NCBI GenBank assembly: GCA_016801885.1
Contig: CM028898.1
Location: 11,444,858 to 11,508,857, forward strand
DNA: 64,000 nucleotides
Direction of reading: 5' to 3'
Origin: Toxotes chatareus
Lineage: Eukaryota > Chordata > Actinopteri > Toxotidae
How positions within the stretch are numbered: the stretch's first letter is position 1; the number at the start of each line of letters is the position of its first letter. The translations under genes and the position numbers were made by a program. This document shows positions 47,201 through 59,492 of this stretch, piece after piece. Under the pieces are notes generated by a model. The model had not been told where the DNA came from, searched no databases, and saw only the letters and a program-made list of their open reading frames with translations.

Positions 47201-50200
47201 CCCTCCATCTCCACTTATACTAGGGGCTTTACGGAGCGGCGCTGCTTCGATACATTAAAACTGCTGCCCCATGATCAAACAAGCAAATACCTCCCGGGTC
47301 AGCAAAGGGCTACCCCACGTCAGTTAACAATGCAGCATTTAAACATCAGTCATATGCAAAGCGGCTGGTACACAGGGGAGGAGATGGGCGGCAGGAGAAA
47401 GCTGAGACGCAAGGCCTGGACTGGAGAGATAATGAGCGCGGGAGCTCACAGGAGAACATCAGCAGCTATTTAACGCTACTGTGTCAGCTCCTACACAGCT
47501 TTATGGTGAAAATATAAGATGTGAGGCTCCATCAACACCATAACAAGAATGAGCTAATGGTTGAATGTATATTTATCTTGGTCAAAATGCAGACGTAGTA
47601 TTAATGCTTTAGAATGTGGTTTACACCAAAACATTCCCATTTGTTTGTAAAACTCAACTTACTTTTACATGTAACAGTCTCCAGTGATGAAAAAATACTT
47701 TCGAAATTACTCCAAGTTTGCATAGACAAATAAATAATAGTACTGCCACAGAATACAAACTTCATCCTTATATCGGGCGGGAAAGAATAACTGACAAATT
47801 ACTGTCCGTTCATGCAGATGATTATTTTACATACTTAAGGCACACTTTTGCCAATGCTGGTTGTCTACGCAAGGCTGTGAGGTTGTAGGCCCACACGCAA
47901 AACATACAAGCCTAGGTCATATTTACTCATGAGTTCTAAGCTGACACTCAGACCCACAGCTGTGGATGTGAGGCAAGTATACAGTCCCGATGAGAGCTGA
48001 AGGTCTGCGAGACCGCTAATGTATTTTGTTCCCTACAAGACTAAATAACTAAGAATGTGTACTATTAAATTTTTTACAAACAAGAGAGTCCATCTTTTTT
48101 TGCGTGAAGAATCCTTTAATAATGAAGCTTGGGGTGAAGAGGTGAAAAAGAGTTTTTTTTTTCTGGCTTATCCCTCTCTCCCTCTGCCTACTGCTTGGTT
48201 AACCGACTGACCTGCTGTCAAAGGAGGCTTTGTGAGTGCGCTTTGGCGGAAGGCCAATCAGATCCTCCGGCTTGTCTGTCTCACAGAGGAAAATGGCGCC
48301 CCTGGTATGCCATCAGCGGCAGAAATGTGCAGACAGTCTGACTGCTGAGGCAGGCTTGGCTTGCTGTGGCCCTTCCAAAACTATGCCGGAGGAATTACCT
48401 GTCTGGCCCACAGCCAGTGGGGCTGGTTCTACAAGGGCCGGTGGTTATTTATCTATTTATTCACTTACACCTCGTGCACACCAACACTTTAGAAAACATT
48501 TCAACTCCTTAACATCCACTTCCACAGGTTCTGACAACACTTCTCCTCTGAACTAAACAGGTACATGTGATAAAAGCCTGTTCAAGGGTTTTAAGTTAGC
48601 AACTCTGAGTATGACAAAAGGATGGCTTTTCCAGAGGAAACCCGGGGAATGGACTGGAAACATTTACTGAATGACTACAAGGTTAAATCATATCACTTAT
48701 CTTCTTCTAATGTTAGTAAAGAAAGGTTCAACTTTATTTTATCTGCACCCATATCAATCGTCCAATGCCTGTCTGACCTGATGACACTTCCTGAAGAACT
48801 GTGTTTTGGTAACAATCAGAGTGACACTGCAAAATTATAAATTGGGCATTTTCTAAGATTTTTTTTTTCATTTTTGGAATGACTACAATGATTACATTTT
48901 TGAATCAGTACAAATTAAACAATGCATACAGTTCCTGGTCATGTTATATATGACACAGTGGTTGTGAATATCCTGTAACTAAGTAAATGGTATTAGGGAA
49001 TGTGGAAACTCCCAAATGTGAAAACAAATCAAACACTGAGATGAACACAAACACCACACAACAAGAATACAAGTTCTGACAAAGCCCTGGTTTACCCTAA
49101 ACAGAGATCACAACTTGTTCACTGTACAATCCCTGTTCATTTCCACTATGTAAAACCTGCCAGAGACAAATACAACTGCTCAACAAAGTGCCACTTTTGA
49201 CACATCATCTGAGGAAGCAAGTGTTTAGGCTCGTGCTTCAGAAACAAACTTCCGACAGCAGGAGATGATGAAACAGAGCAGATCCAAAATTATTCTCGCG
49301 CTCCTCAGAACCTGCTAAACCTGCTGCAGCCTGGAGCATGCCCCTCACCCTCCCCCTGACTGAGAGAGAGTGAAAGAAAGTAAGGAAAAGGGCCAGAGAA
49401 ACCAGAGGAAAGAAAGTAGAAAAGCATTGGAGGGTGATGTAGGAATGCTAGACTATTTAATATTATTTAGAATTTGAAATTTCCACTGCGCAAACATGAG
49501 GCCCCTCCATCACGTACCTGCTAATGTGAAGTGTAATGTCAGGAGTAGAGTAAGTATGCACAAATGAAAAGTCCATCTTTCTTAAACAATTCATAAACAC
49601 AGACTTACATGTACATACACAAGCATTTCCTCAAGCGCTGTGACATACTGCACAACCGCATTTCAAATGACACACTCAACAGGTCATAAACCTCCACATG
49701 TTTAGACCCAAACAGAAACGGCAGTCTTGGCAGTGCTCACGTGTGTCTGCGAGCCTGCGGGGTGGGGTGAGGAGGATCGTCGAGACTTGCTCATTTCACA
49801 CTGAGAGGTGAGCCAGGGAGCAGTAACAGAATCCAGCCATAAAACATGGAGGGAGTGGAAAAGGGGGAAGGGAGGACGACTATAGCCCATGGTATAGTAT
49901 GTGTCCAACCGCCACCTCTTCTAGACTGCCCCCCTCCTGGCCTTTCTCACAGTTAGCCATAATCATAACCCTTGTCTCTGTGAGCACGTCTGACACAAGC
50001 CCCCGTTTTGCATGGCAGCTCTCACCTTGACCGGCCTCATGCTGACGTAAACAAAACTGATGGGAATGTAGTTTGATTAAGAATAGCCGAAAATTATATA
50101 CAGAAGTCTTGTCAACTGATCATAAGTCTCTTGTGCTCTACTAAAGAAATAATGTGATTTTTTTCATATGTGAAAATTCCTTTTAGTTACTCTCCTACCT

Positions 50201-51534
50201 TGATTATTCAACTCTCCTTGGTCAGTTGGTCAAAGGCCACTTGACAACAAGACCGAACACAACAACAAAACTAAAAATTCTCATATTTACTAAAAAAAAA
50301 AAGACTTGTTGGTTTAAATCTGGCAGGACAGACCTCTTCCTATTTTTCGTGCAGAAGTTGAGGCCTTTTTGAATTTAACCTTTTCAGCTCTGCGGCATTA
50401 TCAAAGTCACAGGTTCTCAGGAAGGGGTCCACGCCTCAAACAGCGACACCGTCGACAGAAACAACCCTTATACCCATCTTCTGCTTCGTTTGGATTAAGT
50501 GCATTAGCTAAGAGTCCTGCACAAGGAGAGACAGATTGATGGGGGGGGTACTCATGGGAGGGAAGGTGTTAGGAAAGAGAAGTAGATTTGACACCAGTTC
50601 TATCAGTGACCCACATTAACTGGGCAGTTTCTCAACATACTTAAAGTAGGTAAATTTGAGAAAGATTGAGAAAGATTTTTTTCTGGAAAATAAAAAGGGT
50701 CATCGGATAGATCCAGAGGGCACTCGCCTGTCAAGTGTTCCAGTGACTGTGCCATTCTGAATCCGAAACGGATTTCACGGGTTATTCTATTCTCGTCTGC
50801 AGGCCACAGTGGTGTGTAAAATGAGAGGGAATGCTATGTTTTGGGAAATCTAATTTGAGGCCTGTGTTTGTTTTCCTGGCCTTATTTTGCAACCAGGAGG
50901 CTGGCTCCAAAGCAGCACAACTCTCTCTTTTCCCCTAGTTTCACAACAACAATGTCCAACACCAACATCCAACAAAAACCCTTATACTCAATTGAGGCAA
51001 GGACATTAAACTGACATGGGCCTCTTTTGCTCCTCTCCTCTAGCTGGTCTCTCTCAATTTCACCACAGAATTAAGCAGACAGTTAATTGGAAGGTTATTC
51101 ACCATGTCACTGGAACATATGCACATGTACGCACATATAGATACATTTAAAAAACACAAATATTAGCAGCCATCTTTTGGCAGTTAATTGCGACGTGCTC
51201 CCTGTGGGAGGAGAGAGAGGTCCTCGGTCGATAATTAATCCTCGTTTGGAAAAGTAAATGACATTCATTAGCGGCGAATCGAGCCAAGTGCCATTATTTA
51301 CATGGCAATAATCTGGAGCGTGCTGGTGGCGCTCTTTTAATGTTACAGAAATAACTCTGGGACAGGGGACAAGTACAGTTGCTTTCCTCCCTTTTTTCCA
51401 TGTCTTCGCACCCAGGAACAATTAGGCCCAGGCGAACAGATGGGGACGCCTCTGAGTGAGAAAGCTCCTCTGAACGACTCTTCATCTCCTTCTTATCTCA
51501 CTCCCTTATCCACATGCACAGGGGCATGTGAGCG
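41263..51534 (-). other. vti1a: vti1a last intron, middle part
   Basis: No exon is supported. Visible content: a (CT)n-type tract near 41574-41625, a long polypurine stretch at 41745-41960, poly(A)/poly(T) runs (for example about 42479-42493 and 46793-46804), and a purine tract at 46340-46400. A repeat-poor GC-moderate block at about 47090-47370 and another at 51161-51330 look like non-coding regulatory DNA. The rest of the stretch shows nothing recognisable. Confidence 0.6.
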
Positions 51535-51558
51535 CACACACACACACACACACACACA
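51535..51558. repeat. (CA)n microsatellite
   Basis: About 11 CA units, followed by looser CA-rich text to about 51650. Confidence 0.9.
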
Positions 51559-54500
51559 GCCACACAACACAAATAAAGGCAAACACACAAATCTGGGCAG
51601 GCACACACAAATACACTTCAGAAATATACATGCGTGCACACACACATTTGAGCACACAAGAGAGCATACAAAGTACCGAGCATACTGAGCTAACTTTTAA
51701 CATTAACTGTCGAAAGACAAGCCTTTTACAAGAGGCAACACCAGAACTTTGAAAATGTGGGCACACTGGAAACACTGAACTGAAATGGTAAAAACACAAA
51801 AGATGGCCTTACTGCAGATATTCATAGAGAAAAGTGCACTGGCTTACAGTATTGATGAAAAGCAAGGTTTTACATGGCAAATGTCAGCTCTTTTCCGCCA
51901 AGATATTTGTGTTTTTCTTACCATGTTTATTATTTATGAGTGAAGTGTATATTTTGAAGTCATAATTGAGAAAACTTCCTGTTCTTTGGTTACTGCTGTA
52001 GTTCTATAAACAGTGCACAAGCACAATAGATATACACAGTATGGATATGTGTTTATGCTACTGAAGCTGGCATAATGATCAAATCATTACATAAGGGGCC
52101 ATTTGATGCACAGCCCTGAGAGTTTCCACACAAATGTAAAGATAAAGCTGACCTATCATCAATACCAGCTGCAAGACCTCAACAACCGCAGGCTTGCATT
52201 TTAAAAACAAGAAAAGCAATGATGAGAGGACGCATAGAAGAGAAAACTGGTAGTCAACTACTCTGCTTTGCTAAGTATATGTGATATAAACATATATATG
52301 TTATATATAATCTTGTATGACTTAAAATCTAATTCAGTTCGGCTGGCCTAATTGAGGTCAGGTCATGACACGAACCTAAATTTTGCCTAGTTTTCAATCA
52401 TGAAGTTTCAAAATGCAAAATGTATTTTTTACTTACTGCAATGGGGCAAATTTTCATGTAACTTCGGATCACGGACAGGATGAACACAGAGGATCTTTTG
52501 TCGTGCTTTTTTATGTCTTCACTGGGTCACTTATAAAGAAAGGTTTGAATAATTGATTGGTGGATTTTTTTGGAAAATGTGTGTGTCAAAGTCAAGTCAG
52601 TGTCATTTTACATTACACCACCCCTCACTTAATCTCTGTTTGTGTCACTATCCCTACTGACCTGGATCCTGCCAGGTTACTAAGTTTGTCCAGTATCAGG
52701 CAGCGGGTCACGGCCATGAAAGCTAACACACCTGTTATTGTGCGACCTGTTACCCATCCTTGTCCTGCTAAGTACAATGATTAAGGTATCAGTCCTTGGG
52801 GAACTATAGGTGACAAAAAAAGAGGAGACAAGAGGAGACAGAGTTGAGCCTTTACATGACCGCCTCACAGTTTCAGCATGCCCTTAGCCTTCATGAACAC
52901 AGGGGATATTCCCCGCCCCCTCTGGTCACACTGCTTGACAGGGAGTGTTCCATCAGACAGTCTCACCCCCTCCCTTACCTATGAGATTAGGTAACATTAT
53001 TTTGTGTTTGGTGACACCATGGAAGTGGCCCTGAGCCTGAGGGCTTCTTCCTCCATCATATTCTGTTACGTCTCCCAAACAATGGCCCGTGTCAAAAAGA
53101 CAAAGACTAAATATCTCTTCATTCATCCTTCTTCTGACTGCTAAATTTACATCCATCCCTAAACAAGTTAGATTCATGGACAAAAAATAAAATCATGTGA
53201 AGTTACAAAAACAAAAAACGCCTAAACCAGGGCACTGGGCATGGTTATCTTGGAACTTTTTCAGTAATTACTGAAATAACGAATGCATAATGGTTTTCTC
53301 TGTAAATGTAATGGTTGTCTCCTATTTGTGGCCAAACTCGAAATTAAGCCTACTTGCCCTCCTTCCACCCTTGACTCCGACCAGATGCCAGGCTGCTATT
53401 GAGAGGACTGCTGCCTAGTATGACCTTTTCTGAGCCTTCTCCAAGAAATCCGATAAAATCCAGGGTGCGGGCCTCGCTAATTCGTTCGTCCAGCTCACCA
53501 CACTTCCGCGACCTCTTTTCCTTCAGCCACCCCCCACCAACACCCAATCAATCTGCTTATCTCCCAAGATCAAAGGCTCGCACCGCCGTTGTACATTTAG
53601 CCTCGGCTGGGTCCTCCTACATCATGTCTAAATATTAATGATAATAAAGTCTCACACCCATCCCTGTGTCAGGCAATTACAGCCAACATTGATCCTCAGC
53701 TCTCTGCTCCAATTAGAACTCACCGCTCGTAATGCGTCCTGGCACATCAAAGGATAACAGCCATTGATCCACTCCTGGATCTTAACGTTTACCGTTAGGA
53801 GAGCAGGAGGGGGATGTGGCATGGCAGTGGGGGGAAGCAATATTCTGACTAGAGAAGAAGAGGGGAGAGAAGAAATCATTTCATCCAGCCAGTCAGGTAA
53901 AGGAAGTGTTGAAACTCAGAGGGTAAGGCATGGCAGAGGGGGCTCAATAATAATGGACATTCTGACAGTTCAGAAGGCAACTAGCATCCGGAACCCTGGA
54001 AGGACTCCTTCACAACAGCGTGGCTACACTAAACACCAAAAACTCTTGTTTATTTTATTTTAAGAGAGCACTTACAGTTCAAAACCATGAATTTCATGTG
54101 AAGAAAGCCACATTTAACACACAAAGGTTTTCATAGATGCTAAGGCGCTGTGGTAACTGCAGGCACCAGATCACCAAGAAGTGACTGAAAAGTCCATTTG
54201 TGAGTTCAGCTCAGGGACCATAAATCCTACACTGTTGCTCATCAACGGAGTCTCATTGCCAGACTTGCAGCATTTTACCTTCTTCTGCATATTACATATT
54301 GATGACTGAACTACAACCAAACTTAATAAACAAGGAAGAAAAAACTCTGGGAATTTCTGGTCAGGCTTATACAATACAAGTTTCAGTGGGAGGCAAGGAA
54401 AGATTCAGTGAAAAATCAGTTTTCATGTCACCTCCCACATCTATGTCTTTAGGCCAACTATCCTTGACAACTGACCTTTCTGACATCTTAAAAGTTTGAG

Positions 54501-57500
54501 GAAAGGGAAATATTTTAAATCAACATATAACATAGACTACAATATACCATTCTCCAGCAAACCACACTCAGAGAGAGAAACGGTAACAACAATGGGGTAA
54601 AATCTGACCCAATGAGTCAATAGACTGCGACACGTTACCATTAAACCGGGGACATTCCTTGTACAAATGAACCTAAACAATCCCACTGTTGACACCATTA
54701 TTTGACAGGGCTCGTTGTTATGTTCTTTCTCTGCTGGACAGATAGCTCTGATAGTCCTGGCCTGGGGCACGACCTCACAGCAGCCTTTGTCACAGAGCTG
54801 GAGGAAGGCTTGTCCATCGCTTGGGGCTACAATGATTCTCTTCATGGTACCATAATACACAGAAACACTGTGCGACTGGAATGCAACCCAGTGGTTTGTA
54901 TATCTACAATTAATTGACTGACTGTAGCTGGCTTTTTGAGGCTAAGCTCAAATATGTTGAGCAATAAGGTAACAGGGAAAAAAATGAAAGACAGGCAAAA
55001 AATATTGCAGCAATTTCATTAGTAACAATGCTGTAATAGTGCTGGCATTAGTCATGAATCCTGAAATAAACACTGACAGGAAATAGGGACTGTTGTCTTG
55101 TTGAGTTGAGGTTCATTTAAAGGTCATAATAGAGAAATTATGTTAACTACGTCCATATTTACGGTAATATGTAGCCCCTTATGCACAGTTTTGTGAATGA
55201 ACAGCAACTTAAGATATGTTGAAAATGACCACAAATTTCACAATTGAAAACTTTCCATTACCAACACAAACCAGACATTCCATCACTAACCAAACAGTAT
55301 GAAAATGCTAAAGGCCAAACCAGTCAACCTTTATGCCATAAGAAATTAATCAAAACTATTTATAAAAGTCTGTCGATCCTTAATACCTTAAGCTTTCTTA
55401 CAGTATTTGTTTGTGTACAATATTCTTCCCTTTTCTCGACCCACTGTCCTCTGGCTGTGGTATCCCTCACTATTATACGCTTTGCTAACATGGTGCTTTG
55501 CTTCAACTCTGTACTTTGGTCTCTACCAAACGATGTAATTAAAGATTGGTGAAATGAAACCAGTGTTTAGAAATGGTTTATGTCAAGTCTGTTCTGAAAT
55601 GCTATACCACAGGGAAACTTTTAGATGGGATGGGTGTGCATCAACGTCTTGTTAAATAAAATAGAGTCTTGGCCTGAAGAGAAAAACATCTAACCGACAG
55701 AGCCTCAGTGCGAGCCAGGTCAAAGAACGAAGGCTGTGTACAACAGTAATGCAACGGTAACTGTAGGAAAACATTTGTTGTTGGCTGGGATATCAGGCTC
55801 CTCGCATGTGTGTGATACTCAGTGATGCATTCAGGTCAGCTAAGGAGAATGAGGGGATTGGCGGGCTCCACAAACAGGCTGGGAAAGTGACACCAGGATG
55901 TTAGGCCAAGACATCAATGTCCTCACAACTTCCCTTTAACACTGAAGCAATGTTAGCCCTGGCGCCATCAGAATATGGGGTGGGGGTTAAAGTTTACACG
56001 ATGGCTGACAGGATGTACCCATGTGACCCAGCAAACACTTAGAAAATAAACAAAGCAGTTCTAAATTTGAGAGGCAATAGTCTTCAGGGCTTTCAGTGAT
56101 CGTTTAGAAAGAATTGGATATGGGTTATCTTTGTGGCTACCAGGCTAAAATACAGGCCACGTACAGTAGTTGTGATGCTTCAAATCAGCTGTTTGTTGTA
56201 CATATTTCTTTAACTAGCGTAACTTCAAGTATTTGTCCAAAGCACAATGATAGAGTTACTTCTAGCAGTAAAGGTGCACAAAGGCCAGGGCTGAGAGTTC
56301 ATGGCCTCTTGTTGAACCAAGCAGCGTATATAATCAAAGAAAATATTTATCACAAGACCTTTTCATGACTTTTTGCTAATCTTATTTAGATCTTAGTGTA
56401 TGAGAATTTTGTTAAATTCTGATTAGCATTTATTTTCTACTGTTGCCAGTAGCATAGGAAATAATCCTCAAAATAACACTCGAGAGAGTGAAGGGAATGT
56501 CTTGATAGGTCAGCATTTTCATTTTCACAGCCCTGCAAGAACTTTGGCAGATACAAGATGGGCAACTGAACTTTTGGACTGTGGAGGCAAAGTGTATTTA
56601 TGTGTGTGTAAATAACACTACCTGAGTTATACTGCACTACAGGGGTATTCAGAAATGCAATAAAAAAAAAAAAAATAGAAAAGTGGTCAGTTGTCTTAAA
56701 ACCAGGCTTGTGTTACTGACCACAAAAGAAAGTTGGCTGCAAAAAGTAGGAACGAAAAAAATAAAAATATATAGTCACTAAGTATTCAGTGCTGTTTTGT
56801 GAGCAAGGTTGTTCAAGCTGAGACAGATCACGATGGGATGATGTTGACCCTTGAGGTGCAAACTAAGATCCCTGTCGCCACAGGGACGTGAAGATCGTTG
56901 TGTGAGCAGGGAAGTCTTCACTCCAGCTGGCAACAGGCCTGGCCTAGCACCAGGGTGCTCAGCCAACAGCTCCCCTCCTCTGTAACCCCCCCCATCCACA
57001 TACCCCACACTCCACACCCTCCGTCTCTTCCTCCATGGTCTCCTGGATGCCAGTCTGCCTGGCTGGTGTGGGCCAAACAAGCCCCAGCCATCGGGCCAAA
57101 GGGGCAACGGAACTGCTGCCAGCTGGGCCAGCACTTCACGGCCGAGCACCACTCTCCAAACAAACAGTGCAGTGGGCCACAAGCCACGGGCAACATGGAA
57201 CCTGTCATTACCAGCCGTGCATGGCTGGTTCACTCCCCAAAACCCAAGCCAGGCCGAGGGCTTGAATGTGTACTGCACTTGACTCTAGCAAATTTCTCAG
57301 CCAGGGTATGTCATGTAGTAAGAGAGTCTTTTTCAGAATTATGACAGATCATCATTATATCAAAGTATATGTACCTACCTGATACAAATTATGCTGAAGG
57401 AAATTTTTAACATTTGTTTATGCAATAAGAAGAATCATTTTAAAGCCATAAATGATGAGTTTAAAATGTTTACATATGAGCAAAAAACTTGAGAGTGGAA

Positions 57501-59249
57501 AGATAGGGCCTGCCAAACAGTCTCTAGGGATTAACTGCATACCGTCTAATTATACAACATCTAGAAAACTTCCTATGGTCCCCAGGCTAAAATTGAATGC
57601 TATGGGCATTGGACCTCACTGGGGTTTTCTCCGCTGATCAAGGTTCAACAGGCTTTGTGGCATAACTCTGCTTTGTCCTTACGATTTTGGCTACAACACA
57701 TGATGGTTTGAGGCATCAATCATAAAAAAAGGCCTTTTCAACATCACTCACTTTCAACTATGAATCCGTTACGATTCAGTGTCCAACATTGCTTTCACTG
57801 GAATTCACCACTGGGACAGAGGCATCTAGGGAGAGGACTAACCAACAAAACAACCTGTGTCAGAAATTGAATTGTGTCAGTACTCTACACAGAGGGAAAT
57901 AGTGTATCATTGGGTTTCCTGCCGTAATTCAATTGTCACAATTCAGTCCACACAAAAGCCTACAACACATCTCAGTGGTCATGCCTGAGTCATTGTCAGA
58001 GCCTGGTAATTCACATAACTATGGATTTGTCTCTGTCTGTTTTGTTCCTTTGTCACATGCAATATCTCAGACATCCCTGTCATTCTGTTGGAGAATTTCA
58101 TTTTTCAAATAACAGTGATGCCAAAGACACACCCCAGCAAAGACAGGTAGTGGCTAACATTAGCCCAATGTTAACACTGCCTAAACAGGCTGAACCACAG
58201 GGTCCTTCAAAATAAGTCTTGGATTTTTTTTTTCCAGTCTATAGGTTGCTGCAGTGGTAATTTAAAATGATGGCGTCTTTGAACATCAGTTGTTTTCTTA
58301 AAGGCACAAATTTACTTTGCACTATGTCATCTCTTCTATTTTCATCTGAAACGCTTGTGTTCTGTCAGCAGAATTTCACACCAGTTTTCAAATGAAAATA
58401 GACTGAACTCAGTGGAGATTTTAATTGACATTCTGTGTAATAGTAGACTGCATTGTGAGATTGGATTTCACAAATAAGATATTTTCAAAGCTCTGTTTTC
58501 TACAGTACTTGTCAACACTGCTCCGTTTTACACATCATGGAATGCCCTTCACAGCAAGCACCACCACACCAAAGTAAGGGATGGGTAGGGTGATGGGGTC
58601 TGTCCTTTTGCCTTCTAGCCTCTGGGATAGAAAAACATAAAATACAACAAAAAATCTGTTTTTGTGCCTAGTATAAAAGCACTCAAGGTTAGAAGCTTTT
58701 TGCTTAGAAAAGGGACCAATGTGCTGTTGAAGTATTTTGACGGGAGCTCCTCTTGAATCCTGATGCCTACAAATGCCTTGCCTTTCAACCTTTTTGCTTC
58801 CTTGAAAAAAGTGGTCCTCTTTTTATTGTTTTGCCCATTGTGATAAAGGGGATCTTTTATGCCATCAACAACATGGCAACAATGTACTGCCTTTGTTTCA
58901 TTGCACCATCCTGGGGGTCTGTTAGGATGAGATACAGACAAACAGAGGCGCAGTAAATGATTGATGGGTTAGAAGAAAATATTAAAAGGAGAAAAAAAAC
59001 AGTCAAAATTCAGCATTTGTAAATATTTCAAGCTCTAGCACCCTGCCAAAGAGAGATCTGAGGGACAACAACAATAACAGCAAAAACTATACTTAACCAT
59101 CTATCCTGATGCAAACACAACCTAGACAGCTGACTTATTTTGTTGAGACTATCACTGTTTTCAAAAAGACTTAGAAAACTATGCATCGGTGCAATCTAGA
59201 ACCTTACGACCCATTGGACATACTTTGCTATTTCCTATCCTATGTTCTC
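51559..59249 (-). other. vti1a: vti1a last intron, 5' middle part
   Basis: No exon is supported. The 53390-53720 block is repeat-poor and has balanced base composition, as conserved non-coding DNA often does. The 56880-57290 block is GC-rich and open in several frames on both strands but resembles no protein I know. Elsewhere there are only short open frames and homopolymer runs. Confidence 0.55.
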
Positions 59250-59492
59250 TTTCCTCTGTCTCTGGCTGCCCACCCAGAGCCCGGTTCTGATTGGGGTTTC
59301 TTCCTGATAAAATTGAGTTTTTCCTCACCACTGTCGCCAAGTGCTTGCTTGTGGGGGAATGCTGGGTCTCTGTAAATAATATTGTAAAGGATATGGTCTG
59401 GACCTCCTCCATATGAAAAGTGCCCTGACATAATTTCTGTAATTTCTGTTTTGATTTGGCACAATCTAAATAAAACTGTCTTGACTTGACTC
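59250..59492 (+). repeat. interspersed repeat with a short-tandem 3' tail
   Basis: Recognisable text of a dispersed fish repeat: TTTTTCCTCACCACTGTCGC followed by CAAGTGCTTGCTTGTGGGGG, then TGGGTCTCTGTAAATAATAT, and near the end GATTTGGCACAATCTAAATA followed by AAACTGTCTTGACTTGAC. The consensus I remember ends GATTTGGCGCTATATAAATA with AAATTGA tandem units. The tail suggests the 3' end of a non-LTR retroelement, but the class is not proven. There is no intact frame. Confidence 0.65.

Noticed and set aside
54537..54860. 107-codon minus-strand open frame with Cys-rich text
   Set aside because: No recognisable domain, no clear splice sites, and the opposite strand is open too. Not enough support for a gene.
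58615..58941. 108-codon minus-strand open frame
   Set aside because: No family resemblance, no splice or start context. It may be a repeat or chance.
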